Positions 1-5,020 of a stretch of DNA of 6,800 nt are shown in pieces. A program made the translations under genes and the position numbers. Origin of the DNA: Methylovulum sp. (lineage in GTDB: Bacteria > Pseudomonadota > Gammaproteobacteria > Methylococcales > Methylomonadaceae); the NCBI GenBank assembly GCA_028713595.1, contig JAQTNZ010000144.1, positions 1 to 6,800 on the forward strand, read 5' to 3'. The notes under the pieces are model-generated. The model had not been told where the DNA came from and did no database searches. It worked only from the letters and a program-made list of their open reading frames with translations. The number at the start of each line of letters is the position of its first letter. The stretch's first letter is position 1.

Positions 1-357
1 ATTTTTTTTGGCAAACTCATACGCCACCTCGGCTTTGGCTATTTGCGCGGCGGCGGTGCGGTTGTCTAGGGCAAACAACGGCGCGTCTTTTTTCACCTGC
101 TCGCCCTCCTCGCAATACACCTGCGTAATAATCCCCGCCACTGGCGTGGCGACCTTGGCGCTGGCGGCGGCTTTGCCGTGGCTGGCTAATGCTGGCTCGA
201 CCAGCCCATACGCCAAGACATAGCGCCGTAAATCGGCTTCAATAACTTTTGTTGTTTTAACAACCACCTCGGTCTCAGGCTCGGCATCATCCGCTGGGCT
301 GATAGGGCTATGAAGCAGGCATAAAGCTAGAAGGGTCAGTAGGGGTTTTGCGATCAT
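1..357 (-). CDS. RND/HlyD-family efflux periplasmic adaptor subunit (N-terminal 119 residues, runs off the left edge)
   Basis: This is the start of a membrane-fusion (adaptor) protein that would link an inner-membrane pump to an outer-membrane channel across the periplasm. The frame is open from the ATG at 355-357 to the window edge with no stop. Residues 1-22 look like a Sec signal peptide: one Lys, a leucine-rich core, then SPISPA before an acidic mature start. Residues 67-100 form the first half of a biotinyl-lipoyl-like hairpin (TPVAGIITQV, then EGEQVKKDAPLFALDN), a pattern typical of CzcB/CusB/HlyD adaptors. The following Ala-rich stretch is the expected beginning of the helical hairpin. 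An AGGAA Shine-Dalgarno (plus-strand ttcct, 367-371) supports this start. It is the fourth gene of the minus-strand operon, behind a TolC-family channel and a two-component system. The substrate cannot be read from this fragment; metal efflux is inferred from context. Confidence 0.88.
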   Translation of the reverse strand, partial: MIAKPLLTLLALCLLHSPISPADDAEPETEVVVKTTKVIEADLRRYVLAYGLVEPALASHGKAAASAKVATPVAGIITQVYCEEGEQVKKDAPLFALDNRTAAAQIAKAEVAYEFAKKN

Positions 358-428
358 GAGAGGGGATTCCTGAATTCGGAAAAATGGCCTTGCTGGCGCC
401 TAAAAAGAAAATCACCAAACCCTTTCGG

Positions 429-440
429 ACGCTAGCGCCG
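429..440 (+). repeat. Target-site duplication, left copy
   Basis: ACGCTAGCGCCG, abutting the left end of the element and identical to 646-657. On the minus strand this copy continues into the orphaned original 3' end of the efflux gene. Confidence 0.85.
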
Positions 441-460
441 CACTGCCATTAAGTTAAGGA
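441..460 (+). repeat. Left terminal inverted repeat of the element
   Basis: A 20-bp end beginning CACTGCC that exactly mirrors 626-645. Similarity stops abruptly beyond base 460, which sets the repeat length at 20 bp. Confidence 0.88.
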
Positions 461-486
461 TTTGTGATTGTAATATCAACAAGATA

Positions 487-570
487 GGATTAACCGTTCG
501 CCCTGAGCCTGTCGAAGGGTGGACGGTTAATCCGGTCATGGTTCGACAGGCTCACCACGAACGGATTAAC
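487..570. repeat. REP/REPIN-like extragenic palindromic repeat nested in the element
   Basis: Two inverted copies of a motif with the core TTCGACAGGCTCA face each other: 494-516 pairs with 542-564 at 20 of 23 positions. The left unit is also bounded by its own 11-bp inverted repeat (GGATTAACCGT at 487-497 and its complement at 523-533), with an inner CCCT/AGGG pair. From memory, intergenic repeats with the cores CCTTCGACAGGCTCAGGG and GGTTCGACAGGCTCACC are scattered in many proteobacterial genomes; I could not check this here. As RNA it could fold into one long hairpin or two smaller ones, which might protect or attenuate the operon transcript. Confidence 0.75.
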
Positions 571-625
571 TTATTACGACCTTAACGCAATAGCATTTTC
601 TATGTTATTGAAATAAAAATAGTAT

Positions 626-645
626 TCCTTAACTTAATGGCAGTG
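626..645 (-). repeat. Right terminal inverted repeat of the element
   Basis: Exact reverse complement of 441-460. On the minus strand this end is also coding: it provides the last residues (LPLS) and the TAA stop (629-631) of the interrupted outer-membrane efflux gene. Confidence 0.88.
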
Positions 646-2017
646 ACGCTAGCGCCGACATAAAACGGTTAGCAGCCGCACCCGTCACCGGATAACGCAA
701 GGCCGCTTCCAATTGGGCGATGGCTTGTTGGCTTTCGACCAGCACATCCAAACGGCTACGTTCGGCCAACGATTGTTCCAGTTCGGCGATGGCTAGGGCG
801 TGGGCATCGGCCTCGCCTGCGATTACTAAGGCTTGGGTATATGCGACATTGCTTTGCCGATTGCGCAGCAGCTGGGCGGTGGTCTCCACACGTGGCCGCA
901 CCGCCAGCACGGCGGCATGGGCGCGGTCAATCTCAGCGATGATACGCAGTTGCAGGGCTTCAAAGCGCACCGCCGTTTCTTGACGCTTGGCGGCCATTTC
1001 GGCGATCAGCCCTTGGTTTTGGTTGACTATCGGCAGTTGCAAGGCCGCCAAGCCCATCAGCCAGCGGTTTTCCCCGGTATTCCACGTATAACCGGGGTTG
1101 GCTTGGATATTCGGATATTGGTTGGCGATTTCCAATTGCAACGCCGCTTGGGCGGCGGCATACTCAGCCAACATCGCCAGCACATCGGGGCGCTCACGCA
1201 GGGCGGTGGCGGTCAATGGCTTAAGCGGCAGTTTTTGCACATCAGGGATTTGGGCGAATTCGGAAAAATCCAAGCTTATCCCAGCCAGCCCGCTCACGGG
1301 TATGCCTATCGCGGCGGCCAACAACGCCTGACTATCGGCGCATTTTTTCTCGGCGGCACTCACATTGACCTGTACTTGCGCCAAGGCCAGTTGCGCCGCC
1401 AAGACATCGCTGTTGGCAAGCTCGCCAGCCTGTTGTTGTTCGCGCAACCCCTGATTAATCCGCTCTTGTAAGTGTTGCTGTTGTTGTAACAAGCCCAAAC
1501 TGGTTTGGGCGGCATAGGTGTCCAGCAGCGCCAAGCGTAGCCTACCGCGCACCAGCCAAGCGGTATCGGCAATGCGCAAGCGGGCGGCGTTGTCCAAGTG
1601 CTTGCTTCTGTCCATACGCAAACCGCGTTTGCCCGCCGTTTCTATGGGGATGCTGACAGAACTGACGAAAATCCACGGCATCGCATCGGCAAGATTGCTG
1701 ATCCAAGTCGGAGTGATGGCAACGCTGGGATTGGGGCGTTGCGCCGCCGTCACCCCAGCCGCATCCGCCATCGCCGCTTGGGCGCGTATCAGCGCCATAT
1801 CAGGATGGTAAAACCATGCTGCCAGTGTCAGCGTGTCCAGATTCCAAGGGGCTTGCTTAGATATATGCGTGGCATCGAGAAATTGCCGCAACTCGCCGCC
1901 ATTTAAACTACGCGCCTGTAAACGGCTTGCTGAAACGTGCGGCTCAAGCGGACGGTCTTGAAAATGGGCGCAACCTGTCAGCAAGGTTAAGAAAAGCACT
2001 TTTTTTAGTGTTCGCAT
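629..2017 (-). CDS. TolC-family (CzcC/CusC-like) outer-membrane efflux lipoprotein
   Basis: This is the outer-membrane channel of a tripartite efflux pump, 462 aa, a normal length for the family. The N-terminus carries a lipoprotein signal ending in the lipobox LLTGC with Cys16 as the lipidation site. Family marks include RPNPS (94-98), PIETAGKRG (124-132, the CzcC-type pattern), the long helical stretch QAGELANSDVLAAQL (196-210), and ERPDVL (275-280) opening the second of two homologous halves. It starts 32 bp after the sensor kinase gene and precedes a periplasmic adaptor gene. The ATG at 2015-2017 has only a weak Shine-Dalgarno. The 3' end is abnormal: the last codons and stop come from the inverted repeat of an inserted element, changing the inferred ancestral ending ERVW to LPLS without changing length. 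TolC-type C-termini usually tolerate changes, so the protein is probably functional. Heavy metal is the likely substrate class, by context only. Confidence 0.9.
   Translation of the reverse strand: MRTLKKVLFLTLLTGCAHFQDRPLEPHVSASRLQARSLNGGELRQFLDATHISKQAPWNLDTLTLAAWFYHPDMALIRAQAAMADAAGVTAAQRPNPSVAITPTWISNLADAMPWIFVSSVSIPIETAGKRGLRMDRSKHLDNAARLRIADTAWLVRGRLRLALLDTYAAQTSLGLLQQQQHLQERINQGLREQQQAGELANSDVLAAQLALAQVQVNVSAAEKKCADSQALLAAAIGIPVSGLAGISLDFSEFAQIPDVQKLPLKPLTATALRERPDVLAMLAEYAAAQAALQLEIANQYPNIQANPGYTWNTGENRWLMGLAALQLPIVNQNQGLIAEMAAKRQETAVRFEALQLRIIAEIDRAHAAVLAVRPRVETTAQLLRNRQSNVAYTQALVIAGEADAHALAIAELEQSLAERSRLDVLVESQQAIAQLEAALRYPVTGAAANRFMSALASLPLS
646..657 (+). repeat. Target-site duplication, right copy
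   Basis: ACGCTAGCGCCG, abutting the right end of the element and still part of the efflux gene, where it encodes the Ser-Ala-Leu-Ala stretch just before the new C-terminus. The target contains the palindrome CGCTAGCG, so the insertion site was itself symmetric. Confidence 0.85.
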
Positions 2018-2049
2018 AGCGGGCCTGTGTGAGGATTAAAAAGGTAGCC

Positions 2050-3357
2050 TTAACCCAAAACCACCACCACCTTAAGTCCTGGCTGGTTATCCAACAACTG
2101 CAAACGCCCCTCATGCAGTTCAACGACAGCGGCGGCAATGCTTAAACCTAGGCCATTGCCGGGGGTGGTGCGGCTTTGTTCCAAGCGATAAAAGCGTTGT
2201 ACGACCTTATCACGATAGGCTTGGGCGATACCTGGGCCATTATCGGCCACCCCCCATACAAGCCGCTGGCCTTGGGCCTGCAAACTGAGGTTAATCCGCG
2301 TCTGTTCCGGGGTATGCAGAATGGCGTTTTCTAGCAGGTTAAAGGCCAATTGCACCAGTAATTCCTGATCGCCGATGATGACAATATCGGGTGCTATATC
2401 GGTGTATAGGGTTTTGCCCTGTTCTTCGGCGACGGGAGCCAGCGCTTCCGCCACTGACTTAAGCAAATGGCTGAGGTTAACAGGTTTAAAACCGCTACGT
2501 CTGGAACCTGATTCAATTTGGGCGATTCTCAGCAAAGCGGAAAAAGTCGCCAAAACCTTATCGACTTCGTTTAAGGCGTTAGCGATATGTTCCTGATAGC
2601 CATCCGCGCTCAAGGGCTTGCTGAGTGCCTGCGCCAAACCGAATTGCAAACGGCTGATGGGGGTGCGTAAATCATGGGCGATGTCATTGGACACTTGCTG
2701 GACGTTATCCAACAAAGCGCCGATTTTATCCAGCATCAGGTTCAGCAACACAGCCAGCTTGTCCAACTCATCATGGTGCTTGGCGACGGGTAAGCGATGC
2801 TTTAAGTCACCGCCGATAATCGCTTCGGTCGCCACCGTAATCGCGGCGATTTTTTTCAGGAATGTCCGGCTTAAATAAAAACCGCCACCGACACCTAACA
2901 CCAGCACCAAAACAATGCCTGACAAAAACGCCTGGATAATCGCCTGCCCCGTGGCTTGGATAGCCCTACCGTCATGCCCTACCACCAACCAACCGCCATC
3001 AGGCAAGGCGATAAGCAGGGCATAAACCAAGGGCATATCGGCGATTGACAACTGCTGCCAGCCCGCTTTAGGGACAAAAACCTTTAAACGCCCCGCCAGC
3101 CATTCCCCCTGCGCTCCCTGCAAGCCATAAACATGCGCCGCCCCGCCCTCATCCTCGGTGATTTCCTCTATCAAACCGCCTAAGCCGTCATCGTCATATT
3201 CGGCGCGTAAGCGCTGGGCTTCCATTTCAATACCCGCTTTAAGCTGTTGCTCCAGTGAATGCAGGGTAAGCAGATAAACGCTAACACCTATCGCCACGAA
3301 CGAACTTAAAAACAGGCTGATATAAATAATGGCTAACTTAAAACTGGTCAGGCCCAT
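2050..3357 (-). CDS. HAMP-domain sensor histidine kinase of a two-component system
   Basis: A membrane sensor kinase, 435 aa, expected to phosphorylate the response regulator encoded just upstream. TM1 spans about residues 8-31 and TM2 about 142-163, enclosing a periplasmic sensor region of about 110 aa that I cannot assign to a named domain. A HAMP linker follows (about 164-215). The H-box is NDIAHDLRTPISRL, with phospho-accepting His228. The ATPase domain shows an N-box (FNLLENAILHTP, Asn344), G1 box (DNGPGIA, 372-378), F-box (RFYRLEQ, 388-394) and G2 box (GNGLGLS, 400-406), all intact. It begins 25 bp after the response regulator stop and ends 32 bp before the efflux channel, so the three are probably co-transcribed. 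The arrangement resembles CusRS/CopRS/CzcRS metal-responsive systems. The periplasmic part shows no obvious His or Cys metal cluster, so the inducing signal is open. Confidence 0.93.
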   Translation of the reverse strand: MGLTSFKLAIIYISLFLSSFVAIGVSVYLLTLHSLEQQLKAGIEMEAQRLRAEYDDDGLGGLIEEITEDEGGAAHVYGLQGAQGEWLAGRLKVFVPKAGWQQLSIADMPLVYALLIALPDGGWLVVGHDGRAIQATGQAIIQAFLSGIVLVLVLGVGGGFYLSRTFLKKIAAITVATEAIIGGDLKHRLPVAKHHDELDKLAVLLNLMLDKIGALLDNVQQVSNDIAHDLRTPISRLQFGLAQALSKPLSADGYQEHIANALNEVDKVLATFSALLRIAQIESGSRRSGFKPVNLSHLLKSVAEALAPVAEEQGKTLYTDIAPDIVIIGDQELLVQLAFNLLENAILHTPEQTRINLSLQAQGQRLVWGVADNGPGIAQAYRDKVVQRFYRLEQSRTTPGNGLGLSIAAAVVELHEGRLQLLDNQPGLKVVVVLG

Positions 3358-3382
3358 ACGCTTGCTAGGTTTGGTTTAATAA

Positions 3383-4057
3383 TCACACCCCATCCATAAT
3401 ATAGCCAGCCCCCCGCACCGTTAAGATCAAATCCGGTTTGCCGCCTACATTCAACTTACCGCGCAAACGGCTGATATGGGTTTCGACCATATTGGTCTTC
3501 GGGTCGAAATGAAAATCCCAGACGTTTTCCAGTAACATGGTACGCGTGACCACTTGCCCGGCATGACGCGCCAGATACTCCAATAACCGGAACTCGGTCG
3601 GTTGCAGCTCGATGGTTTGCCCACCGCGCTTGACCAGCCGCTTTAACAAATCAATCTCCAGATCACGCACCTGTAAGCTATTTAGCTCCACGGTCGTTTT
3701 CGGACGGCGCAACAAGGCGTTAACCCGTGCCGCCAGTTCGCTGAACGCAAACGGCTTGACCAAATAATCATCCGCCCCCGCATTCAGGCCCTCAACCCGG
3801 TCATCAATCCCGCACATCGTGGTCAAAAACAACACCGGCACACTACAGCCACTGCTACGCAAAGTCTTGACCAAGGTCAGCCCATCCAAATGCGGCAACA
3901 TCCGGTCAATAACCAACACATCGTAGGTGCCTTCCTTGGCTAACAACAAACCAGCCAAACCATCGCCGGCCACATCCACGGTAAAACCCATTTCCTTAAG
4001 GCCGTTGGCGACATAGCCTTGGGTTTCCTTATCATCTTCAATAATGGCTATTTTCAT
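3383..4057 (-). CDS. OmpR/PhoB-family response regulator (CusR/CopR-like)
   Basis: A DNA-binding response regulator, 224 aa. The receiver domain (1-118) has the acidic pocket Glu7-Asp8-Asp9, phospho-acceptor Asp51 (VIDRMLPHLDG), conserved Thr79 and Lys101 (DYLVKPF). The C-terminal winged helix (about 127-222) has the typical LQPTEFRLLEYL, VWDFHFDP, VETHISRLRGKL recognition helix and the terminal TVRGAGY. All key residues are present, so it should be active. It is the first gene of the minus-strand run and is followed at 25 bp by its kinase, then by the efflux genes, which it presumably induces together with itself. The ATG at 4055-4057 fits the start of the receiver fold but has a poor Shine-Dalgarno. 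A perfect palindrome about 170 bp upstream (4230-4246) is a candidate operator. Confidence 0.95.
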   Translation of the reverse strand: MKIAIIEDDKETQGYVANGLKEMGFTVDVAGDGLAGLLLAKEGTYDVLVIDRMLPHLDGLTLVKTLRSSGCSVPVLFLTTMCGIDDRVEGLNAGADDYLVKPFAFSELAARVNALLRRPKTTVELNSLQVRDLEIDLLKRLVKRGGQTIELQPTEFRLLEYLARHAGQVVTRTMLLENVWDFHFDPKTNMVETHISRLRGKLNVGGKPDLILTVRGAGYIMDGV

Positions 4058-4229
4058 GGTCTTGACCGTGGTGGGACAACGCTATTTTGGCTTGGCTAAA
4101 CAGCGACAGATTCTTGGCCTACTCGCTCTTGGCCTCGCCCGCTTGGCTAAGGCCGACACCCGTGGCGGCCAGTAAGCCGATAGATAACCAAGCCAATATC
4201 GTTCAAAATGCCGGATGTGGACTAAAGCT

Positions 4230-4246
4230 TAAGCTATCTTAGCTTA
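4230..4246. promoter_or_regulatory. Perfect palindrome, possible operator
   Basis: TAAGCTA-TCT-TAGCTTA has perfect 7-bp arms and a 3-bp spacer. It lies about 173 bp before the response regulator start and about 17 bp downstream of a possible minus-strand -10 box (TATAGT, 4263-4268). The symmetry suits a dimeric regulator. OmpR-family proteins more often use direct or loose repeats, so the palindrome could belong to another protein or form a short RNA hairpin. Function is inference. Confidence 0.4.
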
Positions 4247-4306
4247 CCGCAAGCCTTCTAAAACTATACGGTTTGGTAATGTTGAAAATATATGGTAAAA
4301 ATCCGC

Positions 4307-4330
4307 CGGGGTGGACATCAGGACACCCCG
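4307..4330. repeat. Short stem-loop
   Basis: CGGGGTG (4307-4313) pairs with CACCCCG (4324-4330) around a 10-base loop. There is no T-tract after it on either strand, so it does not look like an intrinsic terminator. Confidence 0.4.
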
Positions 4331-4365
4331 TTTATGGTTACGACAGAATAACTTAAGCCGTTCGG

Positions 4366-4406
4366 GGTAAGCTTTTGCGCCCCTTTGGGCAAGCAAAAAA
4401 ATTACC
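4366..4406. repeat. Long imperfect hairpin
   Basis: Nested arms GGTAA/TTACC, TTTTGC/GCAAAA and GCCC/GGGC surround a CTTT loop, giving 15 base pairs with two small internal bulges. It lies upstream of the likely start of the plus-strand transcript. It could be a structured leader on the minus strand, an extrusion site or a small RNA part. No U-run follows it on either strand. Confidence 0.45.
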
Positions 4407-4536
4407 AAAAATAAAACCGTTAAGCCAACGTTAATTTTTAGTCGTTTATGATACATCCGCACTACCGATAACAGTGCAACCTTAGGGCATCCGCCCCTTA
4501 GGTAACTCAGCCACACATAACATTAGGAAGGATATT

Positions 4537-4830
4537 ATGAAAAAATTATTGTTTATTGGCGCCTTAAGCCTGTGCGCCCTGTTCTCCTTACCCGCACAAG
4601 CGGATAATGATGCGGCAAAAAAAGAATTGGCGACAAAAGTCGATCAGGTACAAGACAGACAGGAAGCTGTCCACGACAAGCTGAATGCGCTTAACGAACG
4701 CGCCGCTGAACAAGGCGGCAAGACGGAACAAATGAAAGAGCGTGCGCAACACTTGCGGGATGCGGCGGAAAACATGAAAGAAAGACATCATGATTTGGCA
4801 GAAAGACGCAAAGAAGCAATAAGCCAATAG
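4537..4830 (+). CDS. Small exported helical protein, function unknown
   Basis: A 97-aa protein that I do not recognise. Residues 1-22 are a clear Sec signal peptide (MKK start, hydrophobic core, cleavage after AQA). The mature part of about 75 residues has no Cys or Trp, is very rich in Lys, Glu, Asp, Arg and Ala, and should form one long amphipathic helix or coiled coil (about 26-95). Four His (46, 72, 84, 85) lie in it; the pair in KERHHDLAER is notable but is not a known metal site. A strong AGGAAGG Shine-Dalgarno (4525-4531) sits 5 bases before the ATG, suggesting high expression. It is divergent from the two-component efflux operon. A stress-induced periplasmic chaperone or metal buffer is possible, but no sequence evidence proves it. 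Confidence 0.8.
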   Translation: MKKLLFIGALSLCALFSLPAQADNDAAKKELATKVDQVQDRQEAVHDKLNALNERAAEQGGKTEQMKERAQHLRDAAENMKERHHDLAERRKEAISQ

Positions 4831-4839
4831 TATCAAGCC

Positions 4840-4881
4840 GCACAGGGCGGGCGGCGCAGCACCGTTTGCCCAGTCCTGTGC
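4840..4881 (+). repeat. Stem-loop after the small exported protein gene
   Basis: GCACAGG (4840-4846) pairs with CCTGTGC (4875-4881), and an inner GGGC/GCCC (4849-4852 with 4868-4871) extends the stem. It begins 10 bases after the stop codon, where a terminator or 3' stabilising hairpin is expected. No U-run follows, so a Rho-independent terminator is not supported. Confidence 0.4.
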
Positions 4882-4891
4882 ATTGGCTCGG

Positions 4892-4926
4892 GCCTTGTCT
4901 GCCATAAAGCGACAACGGCGCAAGGC
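4892..4926 (+). repeat. Second stem-loop in the same spacer
   Basis: GCCTTG (4892-4897) pairs with CAAGGC (4921-4926). An alternative inner pairing, TTGTC (4895-4899) with GACAA (4911-4915), competes with it. No T-tract follows. Together with 4840-4881 it fills most of the spacer with structure. Confidence 0.35.
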
Positions 4927-4983
4927 TCCCTACATTATTAAGAGGATATCGTCAAGGCCTGTTCTGGAGCATCGAAAGGCATT

Positions 4984-5005
4984 GGTAGATTAAATTAATC
5001 TTACC
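4984..5005. promoter_or_regulatory. Inverted repeat directly before a ribosome site, possible operator or RNA hairpin
   Basis: GGTAGATTAA faces TTAATC-T-TACC around one central A, giving 10-bp arms with a single bulged base; the core AGATTAA-A-TTAATCT (4987-5001) is perfect. It ends 6 bases before the AAGG Shine-Dalgarno (5012-5015) of the next gene, so a bound repressor or folded RNA could control that gene. The loop is too small for the full RNA stem to close, which favours a DNA site. The role is inferred from position. Confidence 0.4.
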
Positions 5006-5020
5006 CCCCACAAGGTTGTT

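Larger units (their letters stand above)
358..628. other. Intergenic gap created largely by an element insertion
   Basis: No protein-coding gene is seen here. It holds most of a 205-bp mobile element (441-645), one copy of its 12-bp target duplication (429-440), and about 71 bp of original spacer and gene end. The ancestral stop codon of the upstream efflux gene is still visible on the minus strand at 412-414, out of use because the element supplies an earlier stop. No T-run following a hairpin was found on the minus strand, so there is no obvious intrinsic terminator between the two efflux genes. Confidence 0.75.
441..645. mobile_element. MITE-like non-autonomous insertion element with perfect 20-bp inverted ends and 12-bp target duplication
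   Basis: The left end CACTGCCATTAAGTTAAGGA (441-460) and the right end (626-645) are exact reverse complements, 20 of 20 bases. Immediately outside both ends the 12-mer ACGCTAGCGCCG appears in direct orientation (429-440 and 646-657), the signature of a transposition event. The interior of about 165 bp has no credible ORF, so the element must be moved by a transposase encoded elsewhere. A duplication of 12 bp is within the range known for IS4-group elements such as IS231; assignment to that group is inference. The middle contains a REP-like palindrome (487-570), and a small hairpin (CAATAGCA 588-595 with TGTTATTG 603-610, one G·U pair) lies near the right end. Perfect ends and duplication suggest a fairly recent insertion. 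Confidence 0.85.
4058..4536. other. Divergent intergenic region, 479 bp, rich in inverted repeats
   Basis: This separates the two-component/efflux operon (minus strand) from the exported-protein genes (plus strand). It should hold promoters for both, but no strong sigma-70 pair stands out. A possible minus-strand -10 (TATAGT, 4263-4268) and a possible plus-strand -10 (TATGAT, 4447-4452) both lack good -35 boxes. Contents: a short TTG-start frame on the minus strand (4119-4196), a perfect palindrome (4230-4246), two hairpins (4307-4330 and 4366-4406), and the heptamer CCTTAGG repeated directly at 4480-4486 and 4496-4502. A minus-strand open frame across 4244-4516 was judged not to be a gene. 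Confidence 0.6.

Noticed and set aside
629..631. Premature truncation of the efflux channel (pseudogene)
   Set aside because: The element does supply the stop, but the reconstructed ancestral protein has the same length and differs only in the last four residues, so calling it broken is not justified.
441..645. CRISPR or attachment-site explanation for the repeats
   Set aside because: Inverted ends with a flanking direct duplication and no regularly spaced identical repeats fit a transposable element, not an array or a tRNA-linked att site.
833..1471. Plus-strand 212-codon frame
   Set aside because: It lies wholly inside and antisense to the TolC-family gene, which has clear lipoprotein and family motifs. 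The long open frame is a by-product of GC-rich codon use.
4244..4516. Minus-strand 90-codon frame with a hydrophobic stretch
   Set aside because: The start has no Shine-Dalgarno, the peptide is low in acidic residues and matches nothing I know, and it covers the hairpins and promoter area of a divergent spacer. It is most likely a chance open frame.
4447..4536. Riboswitch in the leader of the small exported protein gene
   Set aside because: I compared it by eye with the c-di-GMP, fluoride and guanidine-II patterns. The GGGC/GCCC mini-hairpin and CCTTAGG repeats do not match their conserved cores.
4588..4923. Minus-strand 111-codon frame with Cys- and Phe-rich sequence
   Set aside because: It is antisense to the small exported protein, whose plus frame has a signal peptide and a strong ribosome site.
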